Below are positions 1 through 10,957 of a stretch of DNA of 64,000 nt, piece by piece. Position numbers and translations under genes: made by a program. A model generated the notes under the pieces. It worked only from the letters and a program-made list of their open reading frames with translations. It searched no databases and was not told where the DNA came from. Every line of letters begins with the position of its first letter. Position 1 is the stretch's first letter. Location of the stretch: the NCBI GenBank assembly GCA_018105865.1, contig CM030845.1:13917390-13981389 (forward strand), given 5' to 3'. This stretch comes from Metaphire vulgaris. Taxonomy: Eukaryota; Annelida; Clitellata; Crassiclitellata; Megascolecidae.

Positions 1-605
1 ACCATTCACCTTTCTCTTAACTTACTGTTTCAAGATTTTCTGGTAAAAATTCAGGTGAGAGTGTAAAAAGTGCAGCTTCAGACTCATATTACACCCTAGT
101 CCTTCAAATTTTTTAAACATGCCAACTATATTTTAAAATCCATGTCTTTCTCATTTCCAAGAAACTTCAAAACTACCTATTTAAATGCAGTTCAAGCATC
201 CTTTTCTTTCGATGTCATCATTGTTTCAAACTTATGGTCCTGCAGAAGTTTTCGTATGTGAGGACCAACAAAGATACCTTTTAATTTTGCTTCTGACAAG
301 TGAGGGAATTTTTTACATAGGTATTGAAAACAAGATATAGTTTTTGGGAGTGTTTTGACAAATTGCTTCATGAGGCCCGATTGTATGTGCAGTGGTTGGA
401 AGAAGTGCTTTTTAAGGTCTTCCAAACTTACGCACACAATGTTTTTGCTTCCTGATTCAAGATTTCTTCGTTTTGGCCATATTTTCTTGGTACAATGTTG
501 ATCCCGTGCCCTACTTTCCCATTCACAAAGAAAGCAAAGAAATTTAGTGAAACCACTTTGCTGTCTTAGTAACATACCTGAAACAGTCAAGTCGCCGCAG
601 AGCAT
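1..605 (-). pseudogene. Fragment of an uncharacterised transposon-associated protein family
   Basis: The minus strand is open from 605 to 192 and has a recognisable cysteine pair in FTKFLCFLCEWES. It then reads LHIQSGLMKQFVKTL, SEAKLKGIFVGPHIRKLL and TSKEKDA. Beyond the stop at about 190 the same family continues with stops and a shift; near 85-50 a frame reads CNMSLKLHFLHSHLNF. From memory, this protein recurs in invertebrate genome annotations as an uncharacterised protein with no agreed function. A second decayed copy lies at 39748-40774 inside an element with an 8-bp TSD, so I infer a transposon origin. The left end runs off the window. No catalytic motif could be assigned. Confidence 0.6.
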
Positions 606-671
606 CCACTCATAAATGGGACATTAAATTTTTTGTAATACAAGTTGCAAATTGTCATAACTTTATTTAAT

Positions 672-1272
672 AAAAGATGCTCGCTTCGCTCGTGCTCACT
701 CCGCTCGCGGTGCAGGATAATACTAAAACCCAATCATTGAATTCATGCTGAACAACGTTTCAATGATGTACATACGCCACCTAGCCAAGCTTTGCGCCAC
801 GTAACAATTAGGCCTATGTACGTTAAAATCATGCAACTGTGACCATTTGTGACGCTGTACACGTATTTTGTGTACGTTAAAATTGCGCAACTTCCTCAAG
901 CTACGCCCACCAACGCATCGTGACGTTGTACACATTATGACGCCGCAATGAACAATTGAACGTACGCTTCGTCAAACGCTTCTTTGAAGTTTCCAATAGC
1001 AACGTCATCTTCGATTCGCCCACCAACGCATCGCGGCGTTGTACACATTATGACGCTGCAACGTACGCTTCGTCAAACGCTTCGCGTGGCCGTTCGCTTT
1101 GCGTGGCCGTTCGCTTCGCTTCGTGTTGCTGTTCGCTTCGCGTCGCCGTTCGCTTAGCGAAGCGAACTCGCCTAAGGTTACAGAACGACCAATCAGAACG
1201 CTCACCCAGCCAACCAATCAGAACGCTTGAAGGTAACAGACATACAGAGCAAGGAGCTTAATATTATAGATA
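672..1272. repeat. Unclassified interspersed repeat with an internal CGCTTCGCG-type minisatellite (copy 1)
   Basis: It starts AAAAGATGCTCGCTTCGCTC and ends AGCTTAATATTATAGAT. The middle is a run of short units such as CGTTCGCTTCGCGTGGC, which makes it unusually CpG-rich here. A second copy at 32863-33588 shares both ends, the GTGCAGGATAATACTAAAAC stretch and the closing AACCAATCAGAACG repeats. There is no convincing terminal inverted repeat and no coding. The right end abuts the TAA-type tail of the LINE at 1273. Open frames on both strands are by-products of the tandem units. Confidence 0.6.
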
Positions 1273-2074
1273 ATAATGTGATTTTAAGTGGTTTAGTAGG
1301 CTAAACAAGCCTGTGTGAAAACCACTGAAGCAACTCCGCATTCAATAACCTAGTTTTCCAAGATAGCCTTTGAATCCGTTTACTGTTTCAACTGTCACTC
1401 CCACCTCGTCCAAACTGTTCCATTTGTCCACAACCCTTGTACTAAAAAAATTGTTCTTTCTTGGACCCACTCTCTGCTTAAACAATCTGCATTTGTGGCC
1501 TCTTGTGCTGCTATAGTGTGCCAATGTAAAGAATCGATCATATGGCAATCTACTTTCCCAGTCATTATTTTGTATGTTTCTATCAAATCCCCTCTCTCCC
1601 TTCTCTTTTCTAATGTTGTCAGTCCACAATATTGAAGTCTTTTTTCATAGCTTAAATTATGGCATCCATTGACCATCTTCGTTGCTCGTCTTTGCACTTT
1701 TTCTAAAAGCTCTATATCTTTTTTCAAGAATGGATTCCATGCCTGAACACAGTATTCTAGATGAGGCCTAACTAATGACTTATATAGTTTTACGATTATA
1801 TCTTTGTCTCAACTCACTATTGTCCTTCTCATCATTTCCAACATTTGGTTTTCCTTTTTTGCTGCCTCCATGCATTGGTGAGATGGAGTCATACTTCTAT
1901 GGATGGTTGCCTCAAAGTCTCTTTCTTTTTCTGTTGTGGTTTGAACCTTTATCAATATTTAAAAGCAACTGCCAGTCCACAGACCACTGAAACAATTTCC
2001 TTAGATCCTCCTGTAAAATTTTAGCATCATCCTCCGAGTCTATATTTCTGCATATCTTTGTATCATCGGCAAAT
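1273..2074 (-). pseudogene. CR1-like LINE, 3' part of reverse transcriptase ORF and 3' end
   Basis: The minus strand encodes the end of a CR1-like ORF2, in pieces: KKDIELLEKVQRRATKMVNG, SYEKRLQYCGLTTLEKRRER and, in another frame, KWNSLDEVGVTVETVNGFK. Going upstream it reaches the catalytic ADD triplet: GCCGATGATACAAAG on the minus strand, about 2070-2056. The 3' end reads CCTACTAAACCACTTAAAAT then ATT units, as in the sibling copies at 30972-32310 and 38600-45350. Homology to those copies stops at the TA repeat and resumes on the same strand at 9274. This is therefore half of one LINE split by about 7.2 kb. Frameshifts make it dead. Confidence 0.85.
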
Positions 2075-2659
2075 ATATATATATATATATATAGGGCTGG
2101 TAACGAATAAATTTTCTTGTTCGATTAATCGGAAATTTTTTTGGTAAAACCGAAGATTACGCAAACAAGAACCGGCAGAGAGGAACAGCACCGAAAGTAG
2201 TCCGATCGGTCCATAGATTTTTGGGTATATAGGTAATACACAAATTTAACTATAAACAAGGGGAAATGTGATTAATGAATCACATATTACAAATAAAACA
2301 ACTAAATATCACAATACAATATCGAGAAGAAAGTGAAAAAACATACGAACCAAGAATTGCACAAGATACGAGATTTTTTGTATGGCTTATGCAGCGGATT
2401 TTAATTTCTGAGTGGCTTGGACTTATACATTGTTGAATTTGGACCCTCTTTACTTGTGTAGCCGCTTCACACTGCACGGATTTATACTTTGTTTACGTTA
2501 CAACAGATCTCGTTCAAGTTCTTGGTTGCCTAATCTTCGGTTTTACCAAATTTTTAATGGATTATTATTATTATTAAAGTTAAGATTATTGTGGTAACTA
2601 ATCCGGAAGGACTACGTGAACACATTACAGTGTCAAAACAGAATCATAACTAGTTCGAA

Positions 2660-3165
2660 ATAGCCAGGTCTTTAAATGCTTCTTAACGTATCTAATGATG
2701 GTGAGAGTTGAATGGTCAGTGGTAGACCATTCCAGACCCGTGGTGCCGCCACGGGAAATGTGCGATCACCCACAGTGGAAAGATGCATTCGCGGGACAAG
2801 TAGCACTGCAGTGGAGGCTGATCCCAGACGTTGTCGACCATCGTGGTCTGAGACACGATGCAGTTCTGTCTTTAGGTATGCCGGGCCCATGCCATGCAGC
2901 ACCGGAACACCAGCAATGCCAGTTTGTATTTGATACGTTCTGGCACTGAAAGCTAGTGTAGGTCTATCAGTAGAGGTGCTATGTGATCACTCCGTCCGGA
3001 TCGGTGAATCAAACGCGCGGCAGCGTTCAGCACTGTCTGAAGACGATTGAGGAGATAACTAGGAGTCCCTGCAAGGGTGGCATTACCATAGTCCAGTTTT
3101 GTCAGCACTAAAGCACTAACCAGCGACTTGAGGACTGACTTAAGGACTGTAGTGGAGACGATTAA
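2660..3165 (-). pseudogene. LINE ORF2 C-terminal fragment
   Basis: Translation of the minus strand gives ALVLTKLDYGNATLAGTPS, NRLQTVLNAAARLIHRSGR, DHIAPLLIDLH and APRVWNGLPLTIQLSPSLDT, with one stop and one frame change. This is the conserved tail downstream of the reverse transcriptase in CR1/L2-type LINEs. It is closest in this window to the copy at 16100-16830. It is 5'-truncated, with no reverse transcriptase motif. Confidence 0.75.
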
Positions 3166-3277
3166 TCTTGATTAAAATAAATACATATAAAACTGAATGC
3201 ATTTGAAATGAAATGTTATAGAAAAATGATGAAACCGGTCCTGATGGACGGTGATGATTGTATTTTATTGTATTGTA

Positions 3278-4190
3278 TACTGGACTATTTATATAGCGCC
3301 GTAAGCATAGCGGGGCCAAAGACAAGGGCGCTTTACAAAGGGTATTATTATTATTATTATTTGACGATTTGTGAAGCGCCGTAACATGGCCATCGGCCAA
3401 AACCAAAAGCGCTGTACAGTCAAACAGTCAACTATACGATATGGTGAACAAATGCGTTTTCAGCTCTTTAGCAAACGTTTCAGGTGAAGTAATCCCGGCC
3501 AGCGCATCAGGGAGCACGTTCCACAGACGTGGGTTACCGCGAGTCATAGAACGCTCGCCAAACTTCGGAGTCCTGGCCGGAGGAGGAACGTACAGCCGGT
3601 GGCGGTTGCTAGACCTCAGCTGGAGACGGCACCCGGTCGTCGTTTGTCGTCGTACTAGGCATGCCAAGTAATCGGGACAGGCTGGGTCCTGAAGAGCACG
3701 AAAAGTTAACCAACACCGCTTGTAAACTATACGCTCCGGGACCCGAAGCCAATGGAGCTTGTCCCTTAGCGCAGGTGTCACATGGTCGTGCCACCTCAAG
3801 CCGAAAATAATCCGAGCCGAGGCATTGATGACTGCTTGAAGTCTACTGAGCTGGTTCCCAGGTAGTCCGAGAAGGAGACTGTTGCTATAGTCCAGTCTTG
3901 AGAGTACCAGAGCACGGACAAGATGAATAGCGGCCGGTATTGTTATATAACGACGAACTTCCCGAATTTGCCGGAGTTGGAAGAAGCAGGAGCGGGTCAC
4001 GGCGCTAAGGTGCCCGACGAGGGTCAGCGAGGAGTCGATGAGCACCCCCCAGGAGGCGAAGCTCATTGGATGGAGCCACTTCTTTGCCGCCTATCTCGAA
4101 CGGTGTTGGGTCGATAAGGTGGCCCCTCCTCGGAGTGCTCAGCCACAGCAGCTCTGTCTTGTCAGGTTTGAGGTATGACTCCCGAAATAG
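3278..4190 (-). pseudogene. 5'-truncated CR1/L2-like LINE with ATT-type tails
   Basis: The minus strand carries a 212-codon frame (4066-3428): LVRALVLSRLDYSNSLLLGL, NASARIIFGLRWHDHVTPAL, LHWLRVPERIVYKRCWLTF and GNPRLWNVLPDALAG. That is the C-terminal region of ORF2. Upstream, 4190-4067 adds the end of the reverse transcriptase (LKPDKTELLWLSTPRRG). The 3' region at 3425-3278 holds two successive 3' ends, each with a GCGCCGTAA-type hairpin and an ATT repeat at 3345-3360, so another LINE tail is joined to it. It is truncated before the catalytic centre. Confidence 0.75.
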
Positions 4191-4400
4191 ATGGGTTTTC
4201 AGCCTGTTTTTAAAAATAGGTCGATTTCCGGCGGAATAGTATTCCATAGAAGTGGTCCGCCTCGTGAGAAGGTGCGAATTCCTAGGGTAGGGATCTTGAG
4301 CGGCCTCTGGACAACAAGGTCTAGAGAGGACAATGGTCGCAGTGTCGATCGTCTGAGAGTGTCACTGGAGGGTATTACAAGTTAAGATAGGTCTACTTTG
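4180..4400 (-). pseudogene. Short LINE C-terminal fragment
   Basis: The minus strand reads APSRGGPLLWNTIPPEIDLF and LKTGLKTHLFRESY, the LWN...LKTHLF motif that ends ORF2 in these LINEs. It is joined head-on to the neighbouring fragment near 4185. The junction looks like a truncation or recombination point between two LINE copies. No tail is visible at the left. Confidence 0.55.
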
Positions 4401-4458
4401 CCGTCTGCAGTTGGCTTTAAAACAAAACAAAAGTGCTAGCTCATCTCTCCCCTTAGAT

Positions 4459-4817
4459 CAGCGATTCTCAACCTTTGGAGTGTCGCGACCCTTTTAATTC
4501 AATTCCCATGATGTGGCGACCCCCAGCGGTAAAATTATTTTTCGGTCATAAGGCAAACTGTTAAAATAATAATGATACGACAATTAAAATGTTTTAAATC
4601 ATTCTGATTCAATTGTCTGCAATGTCTATTCTCAAATGACAATTATAGTAAAAAAAGACTAGCAACTACCAATTGGGAAATTTTGTACAATAACAAGTTT
4701 TGCCCATAAGGAAAGAGACAACCCGTCAACCCCATATGTCCGATGGTCTCAGGTGACCCCTGACAAATTGTCATTCGACCCCCGTCGGGGTCGCGACCCA
4801 CAGGTTGAGAACTGCTG
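4459..4817. mobile_element. SPIN-like hAT MITE with perfect 8-bp TSD
   Basis: This 359-bp element has termini CAGCGATTCTCAACCTTTGG and, on the reverse strand, CAGCAGTTCTCAACCTGTGG. It is flanked by the identical 8-bp duplication CCTTAGAT (4451-4458 and 4818-4825). Internal stretches GTGGCGACCCCCAGCGGT, TCCGATGGTCTCAGGTGACC and GGGGTCGCGACCCACAGG resemble, as I remember it, the SPACE INVADERS (SPIN) nonautonomous hAT family. It has no coding capacity, so it would need an outside transposase. The hAT at 23368-24851 has almost the same terminus. Confidence 0.85.
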
Positions 4818-5022
4818 CCTTAGATGCTTAACTGACAGTATTGCTTTCACTACTTGCCATTGTTATCGGAATGAAATAGAAATATAGTAAGCCAAGTAGG
4901 TTTTCAAGTAAATAAGTTGAAACAACGTTAAAATTTAATCAAAATTTAATCGATTAAAGAAAATTTAATCGATTAAAACTTTTAACGATTAATCGATTAA
5001 TTAATCGTTAAAAACCACAGCC

Positions 5023-5025
<3 letters not shown>

Positions 5026-5078
<53 letters not shown>
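5026..5078. repeat. TA microsatellite
   Basis: A pure TA run separates the hAT-like element from the RLE-LINE fragment. It is one of three TA tracts (2075-2091, 5026-5078, 9221-9273) that bound the pieces inserted into the split CR1-like LINE. Confidence 0.9.
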
Positions 5079-5079
<1 letters not shown>

Positions 5080-6458
5080 CCAAAAACCGGTATGTGATAG
5101 GTCACAGAAGTCCATTGCCGATAACCAACATATCCCTGGACCGGTTTTCGTGGGTCAGTGTTCAAGACGCTACCTTGCTGGGCGCAGCGCTGGAAGTTTC
5201 AACTGTCTTTGAGGAGCTCATGTCCAGCCGAATAGCGGAGTTACAGACGGCCCTCAGCCGCTTGCTCTTAATTCCAAGGCAAGACGCCCTCTTTCTGCTT
5301 CGGAGCTCCCTGAGTCATTCAAATCTCCTCTATTCACTGCGATGCACCTCTTGCGCCGAACATCCGCTTTTAGAGAGTTTCGATGCAGCCATGCGCGAGG
5401 GCTTGAACAACATACTAAACATTCAGCTTTCTGACAGCCAGTGGCGTCAGGCAACGCTACCCATTAGGGATGGAGGTCTGGGGATTCGTCGGATGTCCAT
5501 GCTTGCACCGTCTGCCTTCTTGGCTTCAGCTGCAGGCACCCAACTCCTCCAGTCTTCCATGCTAGAGAAAGTCTGTGTAAGCACTGATGCACATGAATTG
5601 CAAGTCAGGAATCGGTGGTCCTCGAGTCAGCTGCCGAGCCCAACGTCCGGCTCCCTCACCAAGCAGAGCACCTGGGATCATCCTTTTATTCAAAGGGAAG
5701 TAGCATATCTACTCCAGATCCATCAAGGGCAATACCACCAATCCCGTCTGCGAGCTGTCTCAACATGACATGCCAGCGATTGGCTCCATGCACTTCCAAT
5801 CACCAGCTGCGGCCTTCGCATGGACGATGAAACAATCAGAGTCGTCGTCGGCCTACGACTAGGAGCCACAATCTGTGAGAAGCACCTTTGCCCTTGTGGT
5901 GCTATGGTCTCGGAGGACGGCGCACATGGGCTCTCATGTCACTTAGGCCCAGGTCGGGTCCATTGACACTGCATGATGAACGACCTAATTCAGAGGGTCT
6001 TGGGTAGGGCAGGGATCCCTTCTATCAAGGAACCGCCTGGTCTCTGCCGAACCGATGGGAAAAGACCAGACGGCATGACCATGATCCCGTGGTGGACAGG
6101 CCGAAGCCTAATCTGGGATGTAACCGTGGCAGACACTGTTGTCCCCACGTATTTGCCAACCACAGCACTCGCAGAAGGAGCCGCCGCAGAAGCAGCTGCG
6201 GCCAGAAAGAGTTCAAAATATCAGGCCCTCTCTTCCACCCACATCTTCTTGCCCTGGCATTTGAAACATTTGGCCCCATCAATAACGATGCCCTCTACCT
6301 TATCAAAGATTTGGGTCGACTCACTGCCCTTCAATCCGGGGACAAGAGAGAAGGAAACTATCTATTTCAAAGAATATCCGTCACGATTCAGCGTTTCAAC
6401 GCCATCGCATTCCGAGGAACATTTCCAAATATGCAACCGAACGAGAGCTAGCACACTA
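5079..6458 (+). pseudogene. RLE-type (R2/NeSL/R4-like) LINE, C-terminal endonuclease region
   Basis: The frame 5094-5766 carries DALFLLRSSLSHSNLLYSL, IRDGGLGIRRMSMLAPSAF and neighbours. The next frames supply a zinc knuckle (CPCG at about 5890, then HGLSCH near 5935). A restriction-like endonuclease signature follows: GKRPDGMTMIPW then LIWDVTVAD (6053-6127). Family knowledge: site-biased LINEs of the R2/NeSL group put a CCHC knuckle and a RPD...D motif after the reverse transcriptase. A stop near 5965 and a frameshift near 6230 break the gene; the 3' part resumes as FETFGPINNDALYLI and FNAIAFRGTF. The reverse transcriptase is missing. The end is cut by the TA-flanked element at 6459. Confidence 0.75.
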
Positions 6459-7328
6459 CAGTAAAACCTCTTTAGCCCGCCACTATTGGTCAAGGGTGAA
6501 AGTTTGGCGAGGGGCGAGTTTGGCGGCTTAACGAATACAATGCTCACTACTGAAACTACAGTAGGCTTGCCCCCCCCCACGGGGGCGGGGATGAGAATTT
6601 TGGGTGCCCCGCGGATACCAGTAGGGACGGGTCAGCTTATGAACAAATGACAGGTTGCTATATATTCATGTATAGACAGCAGGTCGGCTACGAGAAACTG
6701 TCAACTTGTAAAGGAAAAGGCTCTAAGCTAGTAGGCTGCGTCGGTGTTTCGTATTGTTGATAATGCAGACCAGAGTACCTGCTGCTGATGTAATACAGCA
6801 GCACACAGGCCTACGCCCTACAGGTGAAAAGTTTTGTAAATCCGATCCATTGTCTGCTGCCACGGGGACTGCTGGGTTGGAGACAAAAGCCACGGGAGCG
6901 GGATTGGCCATCGCAGGGTGGGGCGAGAGTGGCGGGAGGGAGGTCAACTGTCGGGGTCAGATTCTTGCTCCCCTCCCCCCCGTGCAGACCTCTACCACAA
7001 TCCCTTCACCAGACATTAGCTGACAGGTTAATAGCTGATTATCAACACCGATGTATTCATCGGGGGGGAGGGGAAGGGTCATTAATTGTGTAAACAGTCG
7101 GTCGGGAGCTTGGCCTATAAACGGTCAAACCGATAAGTAAAGTTGCTATGGCGAGCAAAAGAGGTCATAATACACAGGCATGGAATTTTGAAAGTTGTGG
7201 CGACGGCGAGCGGCGAGTTTGGCGACTAAATGAGTTATTTTACATGAGTGGAAATCCGTTCTTGACCCATCAATGGCGAGAGGGGAGTTTGGCGACCTAA
7301 AGAGGGGCGAGCTAAAGAGGTTTTACTG
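6459..7328. mobile_element. Tc1/mariner-like MITE, TA target site
   Basis: Both ends read CAGTAAAACCTCTTTAG inward, and the element is bounded by TA at 6457-6458 and 7329-7330. Subterminal GGCGAG(T/C)TTGGCG units recur near both ends (about 6510 and 7210-7280). No transposase is visible. Short open frames at 6723-7093 look like by-products of GC-rich internal sequence. It sits exactly at the end of the RLE-LINE remnant. Confidence 0.85.
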
Positions 7329-7330
7329 TA

Positions 7331-9215
7331 TAATATTTCATGTCTCCGGACAATTTCTTATCATAAGTCCCTCGGGAATGTCGCAAACAGCTTTGTTCTA
7401 GCAAACGATCTCACCTCTACGTTCCCCCTCCGTCCAAGACTGCCTCGCCTTCCTGTTTCACAGCTAACGACTACCACCAGTTTTTGGATAACAAAATCAA
7501 TGGCGTAAGAGAAAGAACGTCTAAAGCTGGTCCTGCCTCGTTCACGGGGCATTCAGGGCCTGGTCTTGTGTCGTTCGCTGCTCCTTCAGAAACCGACGTC
7601 ATTTCGATTGTGAGGTCATTACCTTGCAAACAATGTCAAGCGGATCCACTGCCTATGTGGCTCCTCAAAGAGTCTATCGAGACACTCGCTCCGTTTCTCA
7701 CGACTCTTCTGACGACGTCTTTGAAGTGGTGAATTTCCATCGTCTTGGAAACATGCGGTCGTATACCCGCACCTTAAGCGGCCAAGTCTGAATCAAGATG
7801 AAATATGCAACTATCGGCCAGTCTCTAATCTTCCCGTCTTGTCAAAGCTGCTGGAGAGAGTGGTCAATGACCAACTTGTAAACTACTTGACGTCGAATGG
7901 TCTAATGCCTAAAGATCAGTCAGCCTATGGGAAGGGCCACTCTACAGAAACTGCAGTCTTGCGTATTTACAATGATATCGTTGATGCGATCGCTAATGGT
8001 CAGCTAGCCCTTCTTTGTCTCCTGGACCTCTCTGCGGCTTTTGATACAGTAGACCATGACATTCTTGTTCGTTGCCTTGAACTTACCTATGGCTTAAATG
8101 GAGTTGCGCTATCTTGGATTTGAGACTACCTGGCAGCTAGATATCAATCGGTTTGCTGGAATGGTCACACGTCCAACTCGCGCCGTGTTCTCAGTGGGGT
8201 GCCGCAAGGATCAGTACTAGGCCCACTACTGTTCGTCCTATATGTGGCAGATATAGGGCGAATCATCAAATCGTGTGGGCTTACTTCACACGCTTATGCC
8301 GATGACGTTCAGGTCTACTCCTCATGTAATCCATCTGACGTCAAACGATTATGGTCCCGTATCACGGACTGTATTTCCTCGAACGGACAGTGGACAAATG
8401 AAAATCGGTTATCCCTCAATCCAGCAAAGACCGAGTTCCTCTGGTTAAGTACATCTAGAAGGAAACATCTCATACCACACGAAATCCGTTTTGAATTGAA
8501 GATGCAGACATTGTTCCTTGTACCGAATTACATCTTCTAGGCGTTCTTTTGGATGAGTCACTTTCGTTTGTCAGTCACTTAAATTATGTGACTCGCACCT
8601 GTTACTATCAGTTACGTAGAGTCCGGGAGATTCGCTGCTACCTGCCATTACCGGATATGATTAAACTGGTTCGAGGCCCTCATTCTATCACGAGTGGATT
8701 ATTGTAACAGTATCTTACTCGGACTTCCTGTCAACCAGCTAAACCGTCTTCAGATGGTGCTAAATGTTTCAGCACATCTGAGCTTTGGCGCTAGGTGGAA
8801 TGTGACACTGCTATTACGAGACAACCTTCACTGGCTCCGGATTCAGGAGCGTATAGCCTTTAAACGTTGCTGGTTTACATTTAGGACGTTAAATGACCCT
8901 TTCTGCCCTGATTACTTAAGGGCTCTTGTCTGTAAGCCCAAGTCGTCTGACAAGCGCTCGCAGCTCCGATCAAGCAGCCGTTCTCAATTGGTGGTTCCAC
9001 CCCCGTCTATGACAGCGAAATTTGGGGATTGGTCTGTTTCGAGGGGCAACCCTCTGCTTTGGAACTCACTGCCGGCGGACGTTACTAGGGCGACATCTCC
9101 TGAACTGTTCACTAGGGACCTTAAAACATTTATTTAACATTTCATATTAGGGACACTTGTAAAGCGCTCTTGACTTTAGCCTTCGCTATGCGTATTGCGC
9201 TATATGAAATTGTCA

Positions 9216-9273
<58 letters not shown>
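7331..9273 (+). pseudogene. CR1/L2-like LINE, ORF2 linker to 3' end
   Basis: The plus strand reads through the usual order of parts in several frames. The linker is DPLPMWLLKESIETLAPF (7650-7705). Then come the reverse transcriptase blocks LLDLSAAFDTVDHD (8020-8060), GVPQGSVLGPLLFVLYVADI (8196-8255) and AYADDVQVYSS (8293-8325). The C-terminal region follows: MDYCNSILLGLPVNQL, HWLRIQERIAFKRCW and GNPLLWNSLPADVT (8694-9137). It ends at GCGCTATATGAAATTGTC and runs into TA repeats at 9221-9273 in place of the usual TAA tail. Stops near 7732 and 8121 and a frameshift near 8500 inactivate it. The endonuclease is missing. Confidence 0.85.
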
Positions 9274-9280
<7 letters not shown>

Positions 9281-9640
9281 AACAATGGCCCAAGCACCGA
9301 GCCCTGAGGAACTCCACTAATAACTCAGATTAACTTTTATGCCAACCTTCTAATGCCAACCTTCTGTCTTCTTCCCTTCAACAAATTTTGAATCCATCTA
9401 AGAATATTCCCCGTATTCCACAGGACTTCAGTTTGGCAGCCAGCCTTATGTGGGGCACTTTATCAAAAGCTTTGGCAAAATCTAAATATATTATGTCTAC
9501 TGCCTTGCCCTCATCTAGCTGATCAAAAACGTCTTCCAGAAAGTCCAACAGCTTTCTCAGGCATGAACACCCCTTTGTAAATCCATGCTGACTATCTTTA
9601 ACAATTTTATACCTAGTCAAATTATTTGAGATGAGTGGAA
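9274..9640 (-). pseudogene. CR1-like LINE, upstream reverse transcriptase half (partner of 1273-2074)
   Basis: The minus strand reads DSQHGFTKGCSCLRKLLDFL, DEGKAVDIIYLDFAKAFDKV and LAAKLKSCGIRGI, then degenerates. Near 9320-9280 the frame for CCTCAGGGCTCGGTGCTTGG (PQGSVLG) is visible. This is the part of the reverse transcriptase just before the ADD catalytic block found at about 2060. The two halves share strand, family and order, so they are one LINE opened by insertions. Confidence 0.85.
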
Positions 9641-10044
9641 TGTGCCACAGGCAATGAAGAATATGTGTTAGCATTGTAATGTAATATAATGTAGCACTTC
9701 TACAACGCCTCTTATATTTCTACTCAGGCGCTCCTGGCGCTGGAGTCGCATGATAAAGTAGTGGGACTTTAGCTTTTGCATTGAACAGAGCAAGGGAGTA
9801 AGAGGTGAGGCTCGAATGGATGGGTTCAAGGCATTCCAGAGGAAGGGTCCAGGCACTGCAAAAGCCCGATGCTGAGTTAGAGCAGAGCGTGATCTAGGAA
9901 CATAAACATTCTTCCGATCAGTGGAGCGGAGCAGGTGATTTGCAGTGGATGAAGGTGATTTGAAAAGCTCAGTAATGTAAGACAGTGTCTGACCTCAAAG
10001 TGCAGCAGAAACAATAATTACTTGTTTGAATTTAACGCAGTCAG

Positions 10045-10505
10045 CAGTGATGTGACGACTCGAGACACTCTCGCGTCTCGAGACAGTATTTTCAATGTCT
10101 TGGTCTTGCTGGCCAGTGTCTCGGTCTTGGTCTCGTCATTACTGTCTTGGTCTTGAGATTCAAGACCGAGACAGTAGATTTTTCCACTGGTTTTGTCAGA
10201 AACAAGATGAAACATATCCGACAAATCATCTACAACAAAGCATGCTCACAAATTCAATCGAAAAAATTTAATTGTCGGTTGCAGTCTGTCACAGTTTAGT
10301 TGAGCAACCAAATTTTCGTAATTTTATTGCTGATGTTAATAAAACATTTGTGAATTCTGTTTTGTCTGTTTTCTCAATGTTTAAAATTTCTGTCTTGGTC
10401 TTGAGCCCTAGTGTCTTGGTCTTGACACCTGATGTCTTGGTCTTGAGGGTTAGTGTCTTGGTCTTGGTCTCGGTCTTGCCACTTACTGTCTTGGTCACAT
10501 CCCTG
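10045..10505. mobile_element. hAT MITE with AAGACC/GTCTTG hexamer arrays
   Basis: Termini are CAGTGATGTGACGACTCGAG on the left and CAGGGATGTGACCAAGACAG on the reverse strand. Flanks GCAGTCAG and GTGGTCAG match at 6 of 8 positions, an aged TSD. Subterminal DNA is arrays of GTCTTGGTCTTG and CTCGAGAC. It is a smaller relative of the element at 18025-18807. There is no coding. It lies inside the LINE C-terminus between the codons for HWLPISD and the next block. Confidence 0.8.
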
Positions 10506-10530
10506 GTGGTCAGAAATTGGAAGCCAATGT

Positions 10531-10957
10531 GGGGCCGTCCATAAATGACGTCACGTGATTTTGGAAGTTTTTTTTACTTCCCCCTCGTCACAAAAAGTCA
10601 GACCCCCTAAAAAATGACGTAACAACGCGTTAACCCCCCATCCTTTAGTGTAAAAATTAATGTTTCAATTCACTTATTTCTTGAATGAAGCGGGTATTGC
10701 AATGAATTCATTTGAAAACACTCATTATAATTATTATAGTTGAAGCGAAATTCATAAATTTTTACAAAATCGTTTTTAAAAAATGAATCATAAGTGTAAA
10801 ATACGTTCAACTTTGCGGCAACATAGCATTGCGGTATTAATAACAATATCTAGTATTATGTGACGTCACATTTCTGGAAATCCTCTCCCCAGTCGGCACA
10901 CATCATCACAAATGTTTGAACCCCCCTAAGTGCATGATGTCATCTATGGATGGTCCC
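10531..10957. mobile_element. Harbinger-like MITE (copy 1), 3-bp TSD
   Basis: The left end GGGGCCGTCCATAAATGACG pairs with the reverse-strand right end GGGACCATCCATAGATGACA. Subterminal C-runs (ACCCCCTAAAAAATGACG, AACCCCCCTAAG) lie at both ends. The 3-bp flanks are TGT on both sides, and deleting one flank restores the host LINE codons for LNTLHWLP. A 3-bp duplication fits PIF/Harbinger, although the usual TSD is TWA. The interior is AT-rich and noncoding. Related to 52279-52690. Confidence 0.8.

Larger units (their letters stand above)
2092..5025. mobile_element. hAT-like element with TAGGGCTG termini, filled with LINE debris
   Basis: The left end reads TAGGGCTGGTAACGAATAA. The right end on the reverse strand reads TAGGGCTGTGGTTTTTAACG, followed by repeated ATTAATCG subterminal units. 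Both ends sit in TA repeats, so an 8-bp duplication (TATATATA) fits but proves nothing. Inside are minus-strand LINE fragments and a SPIN-like MITE at 4459. A second inverted pair (GGTAAAACCGAAGATTA near 2140 and its complement near 2536) suggests more than one nested element. Class is assigned from the termini only; no transposase remains. Confidence 0.5.

Noticed and set aside
956..1261. Protein-coding frames at 956-1261 and 1005-1217
   Set aside because: They arise from the GC-rich tandem units of the repeat and appear on both strands.
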